Shown piece by piece: positions 17,404 through 24,816 of a stretch of 64,000 nucleotides of DNA (positions are counted from its first letter, which is position 1; every line of letters begins with the position of its first letter). The translations under genes and the position numbers were made by a program. The notes under the pieces are model-generated. The model was not told the DNA's origin. It saw nothing but the letters and a program-made list of their open reading frames with translations, and made no database searches. This DNA is from Thermanaeromonas sp. C210 (GTDB taxonomy: Bacteria; Bacillota; DSM-521; Neomoorellales; Neomoorellaceae): the NCBI RefSeq assembly GCF_013167955.1, contig NZ_BLWF01000002.1, positions 351,185 through 415,184 on the forward strand, in the 5' to 3' direction.

Positions 17404-18054
17404 CTATTCACCCTCTTTTTTTAAGTACTGCAACAGGTTAAAAACATTCTGGGCTACATAGTCTACATTGAGCTCCCCGGCTTCTGCCTGGCGCAAGGCC
17501 GCACCACCCGCGAGGACGCGTACTTCTTTTAACCCCTCTTGGACGGCCAGCTTCTTCACTTCCTTTACGTAATCCACGGTAGTGGTAATCAGGCTGCTCA
17601 CCCCAATATAGCGGGCCCCCTCGTGGGCGGCAGCCTCTACAAAGCGTAAAGGGTCCACATCCTTGCCCAAATCAACCACCTTGTAACCGCACACCTTTAA
17701 CATGAGACCGACGATGTTTTTGCCTAAGTCATGGACATCTCCTTTAATCGTTCCTAAAATAACAACCTCATTTCTTTTTAGGCGGCTGCTGCTCAAAGAA
17801 ATATGCCTGCAGATAACCTGCTCCATCACATCCATCATAGCCCGGCCTGCCAGTAAAATTTCTAGCAAACTGAACTGTTCGTTATTACACTTGACATCCA
17901 GGGACTCTAAGGCTTTAGTTAGCCCTTCCTCAACTACCAGCTCCACATCTAGCCCCCTGGCCAATAACTGGCGGGCCATAGCTACGGCTTCTTTATTGTC
18001 TCCGCGGGCGATGGCCAGGGCGAGATCCTTAGTAGTGGGAAATCTCTCTTTCAC
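17404..18054 (-). CDS. Corrinoid (B12-binding) protein of methyltransferase systems
   Basis: A 216-residue two-domain protein: an N-terminal four-helix cap and a Rossmann B12-binding domain with the lower-ligand motif D-x-H-x-x-G (DVHDLG, D106 and H108). Such proteins carry a methyl group on cobalt between two methyltransferases. No substrate-specific methyltransferase lies nearby; the partner is the MtaA-like protein five bases downstream, followed by the two-component system. Confidence 0.95.
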   Translation of the reverse strand: MKERFPTTKDLALAIARGDNKEAVAMARQLLARGLDVELVVEEGLTKALESLDVKCNNEQFSLLEILLAGRAMMDVMEQVICRHISLSSSRLKRNEVVILGTIKGDVHDLGKNIVGLMLKVCGYKVVDLGKDVDPLRFVEAAAHEGARYIGVSSLITTTVDYVKEVKKLAVQEGLKEVRVLAGGAALRQAEAGELNVDYVAQNVFNLLQYLKKEGE

Positions 18055-18344
18055 ACCCCTGGTCCCCCTTTCCCGTACACATTACCGAACCGGACGGGAT
18101 CCCTATTTGTCCTAACTAGAATCCACGGCTTATGGTGCTCTCAGGTGTCCCTCGAGGGGCCCTCACCTCCATTTTCCACAATTTTAGGGGCAAAGCCAAG
18201 GGGGTACCAAACCCGGCGCATTCCCGACTTTTTAGCCGGGCTTGTTTTTTTACCGGCCAGGAATGAAGTAGTCTTCTCTATATTCGGCATTTCTGATGAA
18301 GTTCGGCTATTGCCCTTTTGCTGCCAGTCCACTTTTATTTTACA
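18055..18344. other. Long leader upstream of the corrinoid/kinase operon
   Basis: This 290-bp stretch contains no recognised gene. GG and GC spaced by ten bases occur on the minus strand near 18320-18334 (TGGCAG...GGGCA), a poor sigma-54 match. Several short inverted repeats (CCCGGC/GCCGGG around 18213-18240) suggest a structured RNA. I could not match it to a cobalamin riboswitch. Confidence 0.35.
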
Positions 18345-19256
18345 CTAAAGAGCCAGCCGAAAGTGGGGGCTTGCGCGGCGGGCGGCCTGTAGAGCTTCTT
18401 TATACTCCTTAGCCGTAAGGCGCCGGGCCAGGGCCCCGTAGCGCCGCGCCTCTCCAGCCGGATAGTACTGGTCCATGAGGTTGATGTAAGAGTAGGGAGA
18501 AATCTCCCGGGCGATAAAATCCATCACTTCCTCTGTGCCGGCCAGTCCCTCGGGCAGCACTAGGTGGCGGATGATAAGGCCTCGCCGGGCAAGGCCCTTA
18601 TGGTCGATTTCCAGATCCCCGACCTGGCGGTGCATTTCCTTGAGGGCTTCCTTGGCCACCTGGGGATAATCGGGTACCCGGGAAAACCGGCGGCCCACTT
18701 CCGCATCGGTATACTTGAAATCGGGCATGTAAATATCAATCAATCCGTCGATCCTCTCCAGAGTAGCTTTCTCTTCGTACCCGCCGCAGTTGAAAACCAG
18801 GGGCAAGTGCAAGCCCTCCTCCGCGGCCAAGGCCAGGGCGGCGACAATTTGGGGGACGTAATGGGAAGGGGTGACCAGGTTGATGTTGTGGCAGCCCCGC
18901 TCTTGGAGGGCCAGCATGATGCGGGCCAACTCCTCCAGGGATACCTTCTCACCCTCCTTCCCCCGGCTGATTGCGAAGTTCTGGCAGAATACGCAGCCCA
19001 GGTTGCAATGGCTGAAGAAAATCGTACCCGAACCTCCCCAGCCCACCAGGGGCGGCTCTTCCCCGAAATGGGGACCGTAGCCCGCGATCTCCACCTCCCA
19101 CCCCGCCCGGCAAAAGCCCAGTTCTCCTTTTTGCCGGTTGACGTGGCAGTGATGGGGACAAATAGTGCAGTCTTCGAGGCGCTCCAGGAGCTCGGCGGCC
19201 AGCTCCTTCAGCCGCCCTCTGGCCAGGTAATTCCTGTAACCCGGATATAGGTCCAT
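18345..19256 (-). CDS. Radical SAM protein, pyruvate formate-lyase activase-like
   Basis: A 303-residue enzyme with the radical SAM cluster motif CNLGCVFC near residues 84-91 and an N-terminal four-cysteine region (CTICPHHCHVNR ... GFC) typical of the PflA-like family of unknown substrate. It probably generates a glycyl radical or another 5'-deoxyadenosyl reaction. It is a single gene, with no glycyl-radical enzyme nearby, so the partner is unknown. Confidence 0.88.
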   Translation of the reverse strand: MDLYPGYRNYLARGRLKELAAELLERLEDCTICPHHCHVNRQKGELGFCRAGWEVEIAGYGPHFGEEPPLVGWGGSGTIFFSHCNLGCVFCQNFAISRGKEGEKVSLEELARIMLALQERGCHNINLVTPSHYVPQIVAALALAAEEGLHLPLVFNCGGYEEKATLERIDGLIDIYMPDFKYTDAEVGRRFSRVPDYPQVAKEALKEMHRQVGDLEIDHKGLARRGLIIRHLVLPEGLAGTEEVMDFIAREISPYSYINLMDQYYPAGEARRYGALARRLTAKEYKEALQAARRASPHFRLAL

Positions 19257-19562
19257 GCCCGTCCCTCGCCCTTACCTTCCGTACAGCAACTATTATACCC
19301 GGGATATACCCAGGACCTTCCCGACGAAACCCTTTAGCTTTTATAAGGTCCTCCTATATTACTTAGAGGTGGGTTTCGAGGTAGGCCCGGGCCGTACCTC
19401 CGCCGCGGGGTGGGGTTTACGGCAGGTAGAAAAGGGCCCACTCCAACCCTTGCCAGTAGTTTAGATCAGGAATTAGGTCCGGGCAAGGCCTCCCTATAAA
19501 AAGCAAAGCCCGCCGGCGCCCAAAGGAGGCACCGGCGGGCTTTACCGTAACTCTTCTCTAAC
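19257..19562. other. Intergenic region with a terminator
   Basis: Contains the terminator of the downstream BMP gene (see 19497-19543). The rest has no supported gene and no clear promoter. Confidence 0.5.
19497..19543 (-). terminator. Intrinsic terminator of the BMP lipoprotein gene
   Basis: A long stem (AAAGCCCGCCGG / CCGGCGGGCTTT) followed on the minus strand by GCTTTTTAT, about 20 nt after the stop codon. Confidence 0.9.
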
Positions 19563-20597
19563 TTATCTGTCGGGCTTTATTCCTGCCTTGCCGCTTTTAA
19601 CATCCTCGACGACTTGATTAATTTTCTCCTTCACCTCGGCGGACAGCTTGTCTTCAAAGCCATGGAAGGGCGCCAGGTATACGGCACCTTCTTTAACGCC
19701 CATGTAGTAAATCTTGGGTTCGTACTGGCCTTCCTGCACGATCTTGCCGAAGGCCACCATGGCCTGGGCCCAGCTCTGGACCACGCTGGTCACCACGGTA
19801 TCGGGCGCCACGCCGTTCAGATCCGCGCCGTACCCTATGGCCAGGACCTTTCTCTCCTGGGCCGCCTGGATGGCTCCCAGGCTGGCCTGGTTGGCATCTC
19901 CCATAACCACATCGCAGCCTTGGTCGATGAGGCTCAAGGTCATCTCTTTCATTTTGGCCACATCGCTAAAACTCCCCGTCATGGCCGTCTTGACGTCGAT
20001 GTTGGGGTTAACGTATTTAGCCCCGTCAACAAAGCCGTCCAGGGTTTCGCGGATGGGAGGCATCTCCTCCCCGCCGATGGCGGCTACCTTGTTGCTCTTG
20101 CTCAGGATGGCGGCAACGGCCCCCTGCAGGAAACCGATCTGATAGTTATCTACTACGAGAGAGCAGACGTTATCCTTGGCAACGCTGCCGTTGTTGATGA
20201 CGAAAATGGACTCGGTAAACTGGGGCGCCACCTTTTGGGCCGCACCCTCAAACTGGAACCCGTGGGCAATTATTATGTCATATCCCTGCTCCGCATATCC
20301 CCTCATAATCTCTTCCTGATCCGATTGGCTGACGTTTTCCGTGTAGGACACTTCAGCGCCAAGTTCCTGTTCCATGGCCTTTAATCCTTCGTAGGCCGTG
20401 GCATTCCAGCCGTTATCGTTAATGGGGCCGGGAAGCACCAGGGCTACTTTTAGTTTCTCGGAGCCCTCGCCTCCTTGGGTACCCTCTTCCTGGGGAGACG
20501 GCTGCTCGGCAGCCTTCTGCTGCCCGCACCCGCCCAAAGCGAGGAGACCTAAGAGGAACACAGCGACGACGAGTAACCAGTAGGACTTCTTAAACAA
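19563..20597 (-). CDS. BMP-family substrate-binding lipoprotein
   Basis: A 344-residue lipoprotein (lipobox LALGGC) of the basic membrane protein/PnrA family, which bind nucleosides or other small ligands for ABC uptake. The conserved start of the mature domain (KVALVLPGPINDNGWNATAYEG) is clear. No permease or ATPase genes are adjacent, so it is an orphan binding protein. A sigma-H-like promoter sits 50 nt upstream. Confidence 0.93.
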   Translation of the reverse strand: MFKKSYWLLVVAVFLLGLLALGGCGQQKAAEQPSPQEEGTQGGEGSEKLKVALVLPGPINDNGWNATAYEGLKAMEQELGAEVSYTENVSQSDQEEIMRGYAEQGYDIIIAHGFQFEGAAQKVAPQFTESIFVINNGSVAKDNVCSLVVDNYQIGFLQGAVAAILSKSNKVAAIGGEEMPPIRETLDGFVDGAKYVNPNIDVKTAMTGSFSDVAKMKEMTLSLIDQGCDVVMGDANQASLGAIQAAQERKVLAIGYGADLNGVAPDTVVTSVVQSWAQAMVAFGKIVQEGQYEPKIYYMGVKEGAVYLAPFHGFEDKLSAEVKEKINQVVEDVKSGKAGIKPDR

Positions 20598-20644
20598 CCT
20601 TTCTGCCTCCCTTGTCTTCAGACGTTATTAGGTCTGATTAATAA

Positions 20645-20672
20645 ATTCGCCGGCAACCGCCTTTTCTCCTGC
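20645..20672 (-). promoter_or_regulatory. Sigma-H-like promoter upstream of the BMP gene
   Basis: GCAGGA and CGAAT are separated so that AGGA and GAAT start 22 bp apart, close to the sigma-H (Spo0H) pattern. A similar arrangement precedes the agr-like operon and an HD-GYP gene. Confidence 0.4.
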
Positions 20673-20867
20673 TTGCAGGGAAGGTAAAATACAAAAATTA
20701 AACCCTACTATCAAACCAACTACTTTTCTCCCGGATCACCCGATAAGGCTACACCACGCCAGGCCCTAGGCCGGGAGGAGCCCGGGGGAGCCGTCGATCT
20801 CTCCCTTGCGCAACGGGTTAAGAGGCCGTATGCTGTTGGTAACGGTCTTTAACAGGAGGTCTTTCCC

Positions 20868-21707
20868 GTGCTGCCCCTGGATACCACTATGGCCGTTTTT
20901 TTGGTCTCCGTGGTCGCCGGTACCATCGGGGCCCTGCTGGGGCTGGGAGGAGGCATTATCCTCATTCCCGTCCTTACTCTGGGCTTCGGTATCGATATTC
21001 GCTATGCCGCCGGCGCCAGCCTGATTTCTGTAATAGCCACCTCCAGCGGGGCGGCGGCCGCCTATGTACGGGACCGCCTTACCAACATCCGCATCGGCCT
21101 TTTCCTGGAGATGGCCACCACCTCCGGAGCCATCACCGGAGCCTATTTGGCCGGGGTAATCAGCCCGCGCTTCTTATATATCATTTTTGCCCTCATGCTG
21201 GGTTATTCTACCCTGGCCATGTTCCGGCGCCGCCACGTGGAGTTGCCCGAGGGAGTTGTGCTCCACCCCCTGGCCCGCAAGCTGCGCTTGGAAGGAAGCT
21301 ACTACGATCCAGCCTTAGCCAGACAGGTTGATTATACTTCCTCCGGGGTTTACGAAAGTTTTGCCCTTATGTACGTGGCCGGGATTATCTCGGGCCTTTT
21401 GGGGATCGGCAGCGGGCTTTTCAAGGTCATGGCCATGGATGTGTTCATGAAGCTGCCCATGAAGGTTTCCACCGCCACCAGCAACTTCATGATCGGGGTC
21501 ACCGCTGCGGCCAGCGCGGGCATCTATTTTGCCCGGGGCAATATCAACCCGGCCCTTGCCGCGCCGGTTGCCCTGGGAGTAATGGTGGGTGCCACCCTGG
21601 GCACCCGCCTTATGGTCCGGCTCCGCAATGTTACATTGCGCAAGATCTTTGTCCCTGTACTGCTCTATGTATCCTTGGAAATGCTCCTTAAGGGTTTGAA
21701 GGGGTGA
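20868..21707 (+). CDS. TauE/SafE family anion exporter/permease
   Basis: A 279-residue protein with about eight membrane spans and the duplicated TauE/SafE motifs GALLGLGGGIILIPVL (near residues 22-37) and SGLLGIGSGLFKV. The family moves sulfite, sulfoacetate or related organic anions. It begins at a GTG with AGGAGG ten bases upstream. It overlaps a DUF1634 gene, a common pairing. Confidence 0.92.
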   Translation: MLPLDTTMAVFLVSVVAGTIGALLGLGGGIILIPVLTLGFGIDIRYAAGASLISVIATSSGAAAAYVRDRLTNIRIGLFLEMATTSGAITGAYLAGVISPRFLYIIFALMLGYSTLAMFRRRHVELPEGVVLHPLARKLRLEGSYYDPALARQVDYTSSGVYESFALMYVAGIISGLLGIGSGLFKVMAMDVFMKLPMKVSTATSNFMIGVTAAASAGIYFARGNINPALAAPVALGVMVGATLGTRLMVRLRNVTLRKIFVPVLLYVSLEMLLKGLKG

Positions 21708-21712
21708 GGCTT

Positions 21713-22099
21713 ATGGCCACCGGTTCGCCCCAGGGGTCTCCTGGGGGTCTCCGGGCCGCTGCAGTGGAGGGTATTATCAGCCGTTCCCTGCGGTGGGGCG
21801 TGGTGATAAGTGCGGGGTTCATTGCCCTGGGTCTCGCCTGGATCCTGATTACGGGGAGCACCGGCTATCCACCGGGCTACTATCCCACAACCCTCTCTCA
21901 GGTGCTCCGGGGAGCCCTCGGGGCCAAACCCTTGGCCGTCATTGATGTAGGACTCCTCATCCTTATCGCTACCCCCATCTTCCGGGTAGCAGCTTCCCTG
22001 GTAGCCTTTTTGGCCGGCAGGGACCTGCCCTATGTGTTAATAAGTGCTTATGTGTTGGCCATGCTGCTCCTCAGTTTGCTGCTGGGAAAGGCCGTCTAG
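21713..22099 (+). CDS. DUF1634 membrane protein
   Basis: About 128 residues with three membrane spans, matching the DUF1634 partner usually found after TauE/SafE permeases. The ATG at 21713 is preferred; a GTG at 21704 overlaps the TauE stop. It probably acts as an accessory subunit of that transporter. It converges with the next minus-strand operon, overlapping its end by four bases. Confidence 0.85.
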   Translation: MATGSPQGSPGGLRAAAVEGIISRSLRWGVVISAGFIALGLAWILITGSTGYPPGYYPTTLSQVLRGALGAKPLAVIDVGLLILIATPIFRVAASLVAFLAGRDLPYVLISAYVLAMLLLSLLLGKAV

Positions 22100-23175
22100 T
22101 TGCAGGCGGCCTTCTCCTCGGCCCGCCGGCGGATGGCCTCTATCTTCTCCTCCGGCATGGGCCGCTCAAAGCTGCGCAGTCCGGCCAGGCGAAAGCCGTG
22201 TTTGCGGGCCAGGCGGCTGATTTCGTCCACCTGCTCCACCGTCAGCTCGCGCCCCAGGGTAAAGTTTTCCAGGCGGCCCTCCAGGGCCAGGATCATGGTT
22301 TCGGCCATGCACGCATAGGCCAGCCCGGGGGGATAGCCGAAATTGAAGTGAAAGTCTACTTCCCCGGGGACCTCCACCACGCCGCCCTCGATGACCAGGA
22401 CATCATCCCTTTCTTCCGCCACTCTGCGGGATACATCCCGCGGCCGGGCCACGTCGCATACTACGGCACCCGGTTTGAGGTCCTCCGGCTCGATCACCGC
22501 TTCCGCCGCGGAAGTAACGGTAAGGACTACGTCCGCCCGGCGCAGGGCCTCTTTGAGATTCCGGCTTACCCGGACATCTGCCCCCGTATCCTTAACGATG
22601 CGCCGGGCCAGGTTCTCGAGCCTTTGTTCATTCCTGGCCACCAAGGTCAGCGAGGGGCATTCCCTGGCCAGGATGCGGGCGCAGACGGCGCCTATGGCCC
22701 CGGTGGCCCCCACCACCAGGGTTTGCGCCCGTGTAAGATCGATACCCATGAGCTCCGCCGCCTTCCGGGTTCCCTCCAGGGCCGTGGCCACCGTATAGCT
22801 GTTGCCGGTTGTTACCGGAATGTTTAAATGGCGGGCTATAGTGATACCGGCATCTCCCACCACCGAGGTCATGGCCCCCAGGCCGACAATCTCGGCTCCC
22901 AGTTTTTCCGCCAGGCGCCCCGCCCGGATTATGTGGTCCAGCACCAATTCTTCCGGCAGGGAAACCATTTGGCGGCTGGTCAGGGGGCAAGAAATGAACC
23001 ATCCTTCGGTCTCGGCATGGGGGGAACGCACGCCCGTGATATAAGAAGTTTTGAGGGGCGGCAGCCACAAGAGGAGCTTCTCCACCAGGGAGGCGGGCAG
23101 GTACTTGGCCACTGGGAATTTGCGGGCTACATAACTGGCATCCAGGGGATGAATGATAAAGGCGAATTTATGCAA
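22096..23175 (-). CDS. Homologue of long-chain acyl-ACP reductase (AAR-like dehydrogenase)
   Basis: A 359-residue NAD(P)-dependent enzyme resembling cyanobacterial acyl-ACP reductase. Shared segments are GLGAMTSVV (98-106), TTGNSYTVA (122-130), the Rossmann loop VVGATGAIG (154-162) and AYACMAETM (286-294), where C289 aligns with the catalytic Cys294 of the Synechococcus enzyme. That enzyme reduces fatty acyl-ACP to aldehyde. No aldehyde-deformylating oxygenase is present and the cell is probably anaerobic, so the product may be an aldehyde or alcohol for lipids. It is the last gene of a three-gene operon. The homology is judged by eye from remembered sequence. Confidence 0.75.
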   Translation of the reverse strand: MHKFAFIIHPLDASYVARKFPVAKYLPASLVEKLLLWLPPLKTSYITGVRSPHAETEGWFISCPLTSRQMVSLPEELVLDHIIRAGRLAEKLGAEIVGLGAMTSVVGDAGITIARHLNIPVTTGNSYTVATALEGTRKAAELMGIDLTRAQTLVVGATGAIGAVCARILARECPSLTLVARNEQRLENLARRIVKDTGADVRVSRNLKEALRRADVVLTVTSAAEAVIEPEDLKPGAVVCDVARPRDVSRRVAEERDDVLVIEGGVVEVPGEVDFHFNFGYPPGLAYACMAETMILALEGRLENFTLGRELTVEQVDEISRLARKHGFRLAGLRSFERPMPEEKIEAIRRRAEEKAACN

Positions 23176-23203
23176 TTCCTTCAGCCTCCCGTTTTCCCTT
23201 GCC

Positions 23204-24127
23204 TCAATTTCCCGCCCCCAGGGCCCCTTCCGTAAAACGGAGAATGCGGGGCCGGAGGCCGAGGCGGTCTAAAAGGGCGTTATAATCCTCCGACCTCACT
23301 TCTTCCGGTCGTTTACCGCTCAGCACCAGAAGAACCCCTTCCAATACGTTGGTACCGAAGGACCGGCCGCCAATCTCAGGAGTGGTGGTAACGAGGGCCG
23401 CCACCCCCCGCGCCTTGAGCTCTTCGATATCGGCCTGGGTAACGGTATTGGTGATAATAATCTTTCCGGCCATGTCTTCGGGCATATATCGACGGATGAA
23501 GTGGAAATCTCCGGCGACGATCTCGGCTTCTTGGTAAAACCTGTTGTAGCGGGGCTCTATCCTATCCTGGTCACGGCCCGTGGGGTAGAGCATTTTAAAG
23601 GGCAAAAGACGTACGAGGGGTGCGGCCAGATAAGCTACCCGGCGGAAAGTGGGCAGGGACCGTAGAGGTATGGGCAGGCCCAGGCCGAAGATCAAATCCC
23701 CGCAGGTGAGGTCGGCACCGGCTTCGGCCAGGGCTTCGGCCATACCGAAACGGTCCACCGCGCAGACCATCAGTACCTTCTTGCCGCGGAAGGAAAAGCC
23801 CTCCCGGGCCAGCTGGGCAATGACCCGGCGTTCTAAAGTATCCTTTAGACCACCGCCGTCCACTATGGGGGTCTTGCGGGCCGCCCTGACCACCCGGGCC
23901 GCATCCCGCAAAAGATATTTGCGGGAACCGACCCTCAGGTACAGGTCCATGCCCCCCAGGCCGAAGGCATCCACCTCGCCGTCCATTTCCCGGATGAGAT
24001 CTATCATTTTATCCATGTCACCGTCGGTGCCGATGCGCGATAGTTCAAAGGGAACCCCCAGGAATTCCGCCCGGGCCACGTGGTTTCGCTTGGAGGAGCC
24101 CAGGCTGATGCTTACCACCCGTTTCAC
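23204..24127 (-). CDS. Quinate/shikimate dehydrogenase-like protein of unknown function
   Basis: A 307-residue cytoplasmic protein of a conserved clostridial family often named quinate 5-dehydrogenase. A glycine-rich GLGGMDLYLRVG segment (56-67) and a Rossmann-like second half are visible, but no classical nucleotide loop. It sits between an HTH regulator (4-nt overlap) and the AAR-like gene. Its biochemical role is not established; linkage to acyl-aldehyde chemistry is an inference from the operon. Confidence 0.6.
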   Translation of the reverse strand: MKRVVSISLGSSKRNHVARAEFLGVPFELSRIGTDGDMDKMIDLIREMDGEVDAFGLGGMDLYLRVGSRKYLLRDAARVVRAARKTPIVDGGGLKDTLERRVIAQLAREGFSFRGKKVLMVCAVDRFGMAEALAEAGADLTCGDLIFGLGLPIPLRSLPTFRRVAYLAAPLVRLLPFKMLYPTGRDQDRIEPRYNRFYQEAEIVAGDFHFIRRYMPEDMAGKIIITNTVTQADIEELKARGVAALVTTTPEIGGRSFGTNVLEGVLLVLSGKRPEEVRSEDYNALLDRLGLRPRILRFTEGALGAGN

Positions 24128-24672
24128 CTTTTCCTTCTCTCCTTTGCCGGCAACAATACTTGCCGCACCAGATGGCGCAGTTTTTCTGCTTCCAGGGTCC
24201 TGTCCTCGCGAATAGGCGAAGTGCCGATCTCCACGCCGATAACCTCTCGCCCCAGCAAAGCCTCGCTCAGTCTAATGCGGTAGTCGGATCCGATGATTAT
24301 TACGGCGTCGAACTCCCGCAGGCGGGCGACGGTTTCCATAAGGAAATTGAAGACCTCCACGCCGCTCCTCTGCCGCAGGAATTCCCACCTTTCGTCTTCC
24401 GTCAGGAGGAGGATGTACTCCACCCCTTCCTCCTCCAGCATTTTCTCCAGCTCTTCCTTATTGGCCAGGGGAAAGCCGATGACTGCCACCCTCCGGCCCC
24501 GCCGGACTTCCCCCAAACTTTCCAGCCGGGACACAAAGGACCGGTCCACCCCCAGCCGCCGGGCCGTCTCGGCCTGAGAATAGCCCCTGCAGCGCAGGGT
24601 GAGAATCTCGTCGACGGCGGCCGCGATCTTGCGCCGATCCAGCAGTTTGTCGCCTACGCGGACGAAATCCAC
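24124..24672 (-). CDS. HTH (XRE/Cro-like) transcriptional regulator with C-terminal ligand-type domain
   Basis: About 182 residues. The N-terminal helix-turn-helix is YSQAETARRLGVDRSFVSRL. The C-terminal half looks like a small alpha/beta domain (VAVIGFPLANKEELEKMLEE). A GTG at 24672 with AAAGGAG upstream is chosen over the open frame to 24705, because that stretch forms an 18-bp palindrome just after a TATAAT box and is likely an operator. It probably represses or activates its own operon. Confidence 0.75.
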   Translation of the reverse strand: MDFVRVGDKLLDRRKIAAAVDEILTLRCRGYSQAETARRLGVDRSFVSRLESLGEVRRGRRVAVIGFPLANKEELEKMLEEEGVEYILLLTEDERWEFLRQRSGVEVFNFLMETVARLREFDAVIIIGSDYRIRLSEALLGREVIGVEIGTSPIREDRTLEAEKLRHLVRQVLLPAKERRKR

Positions 24673-24687
24673 GGCGGCCTCTCCTTT

Positions 24688-24705
24688 GTGCACAGATATG
24701 TGCAC
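24688..24705. promoter_or_regulatory. Palindromic operator at the AAR-like operon
   Basis: GTGCACA-N4-TGTGCAC is a perfect palindrome between the -10 box and the start codon of the HTH regulator gene. Its position at the transcription start suggests autoregulation. Confidence 0.65.
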
Positions 24706-24710
24706 GGTAG

Positions 24711-24739
24711 ATTATAACAAAAACCCTGCGGAAAAGCAA
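24711..24739 (-). promoter_or_regulatory. Promoter of the HTH/quinate-dehydrogenase-like/AAR-like operon
   Basis: The minus strand has TATAAT (711-716 of the 24-kb segment) with TTGCTT 17 nt upstream. Confidence 0.7.
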
Positions 24740-24753
24740 GGTTCGGCGGACAC

Positions 24754-24796
24754 AAAAAAGCCCCGGAGGGCCGGGAAGAACCCGGCCCTCCGGGGC
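24754..24796 (-). terminator. Intrinsic terminator of the 2-hydroxyacyl-CoA dehydratase-like gene
   Basis: A perfect 16-bp stem with a 5-nt loop, followed on the minus strand by six T residues, about 20 nt after the stop. Confidence 0.95.
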
Positions 24797-24816
24797 CCGG
24801 AGCAAGGGGCCGCACC

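Noticed and set aside
18141-18332. 63-codon minus-strand frame before the corrinoid gene
   Set aside because: The GTG start has no ribosome site, and the product was not recognised; more likely part of a structured leader.
18055-18344. Cobalamin riboswitch upstream of the corrinoid protein
   Set aside because: The location would suit one, but I could not find the conserved B12-box or core.
18564-19250. 228-codon plus-strand frame opposite the radical SAM gene
   Set aside because: The radical SAM cysteine motifs are on the minus strand; the opposite frame shows no domain and no ribosome site.
19614-20384. 256-codon plus-strand frame opposite the BMP gene
   Set aside because: Antisense shadow with histidine/glycine-rich composition and no recognisable domain.
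22198-22827. 209-codon plus-strand frame opposite the AAR-like gene
   Set aside because: Antisense shadow; the minus-strand protein has clear conserved motifs.
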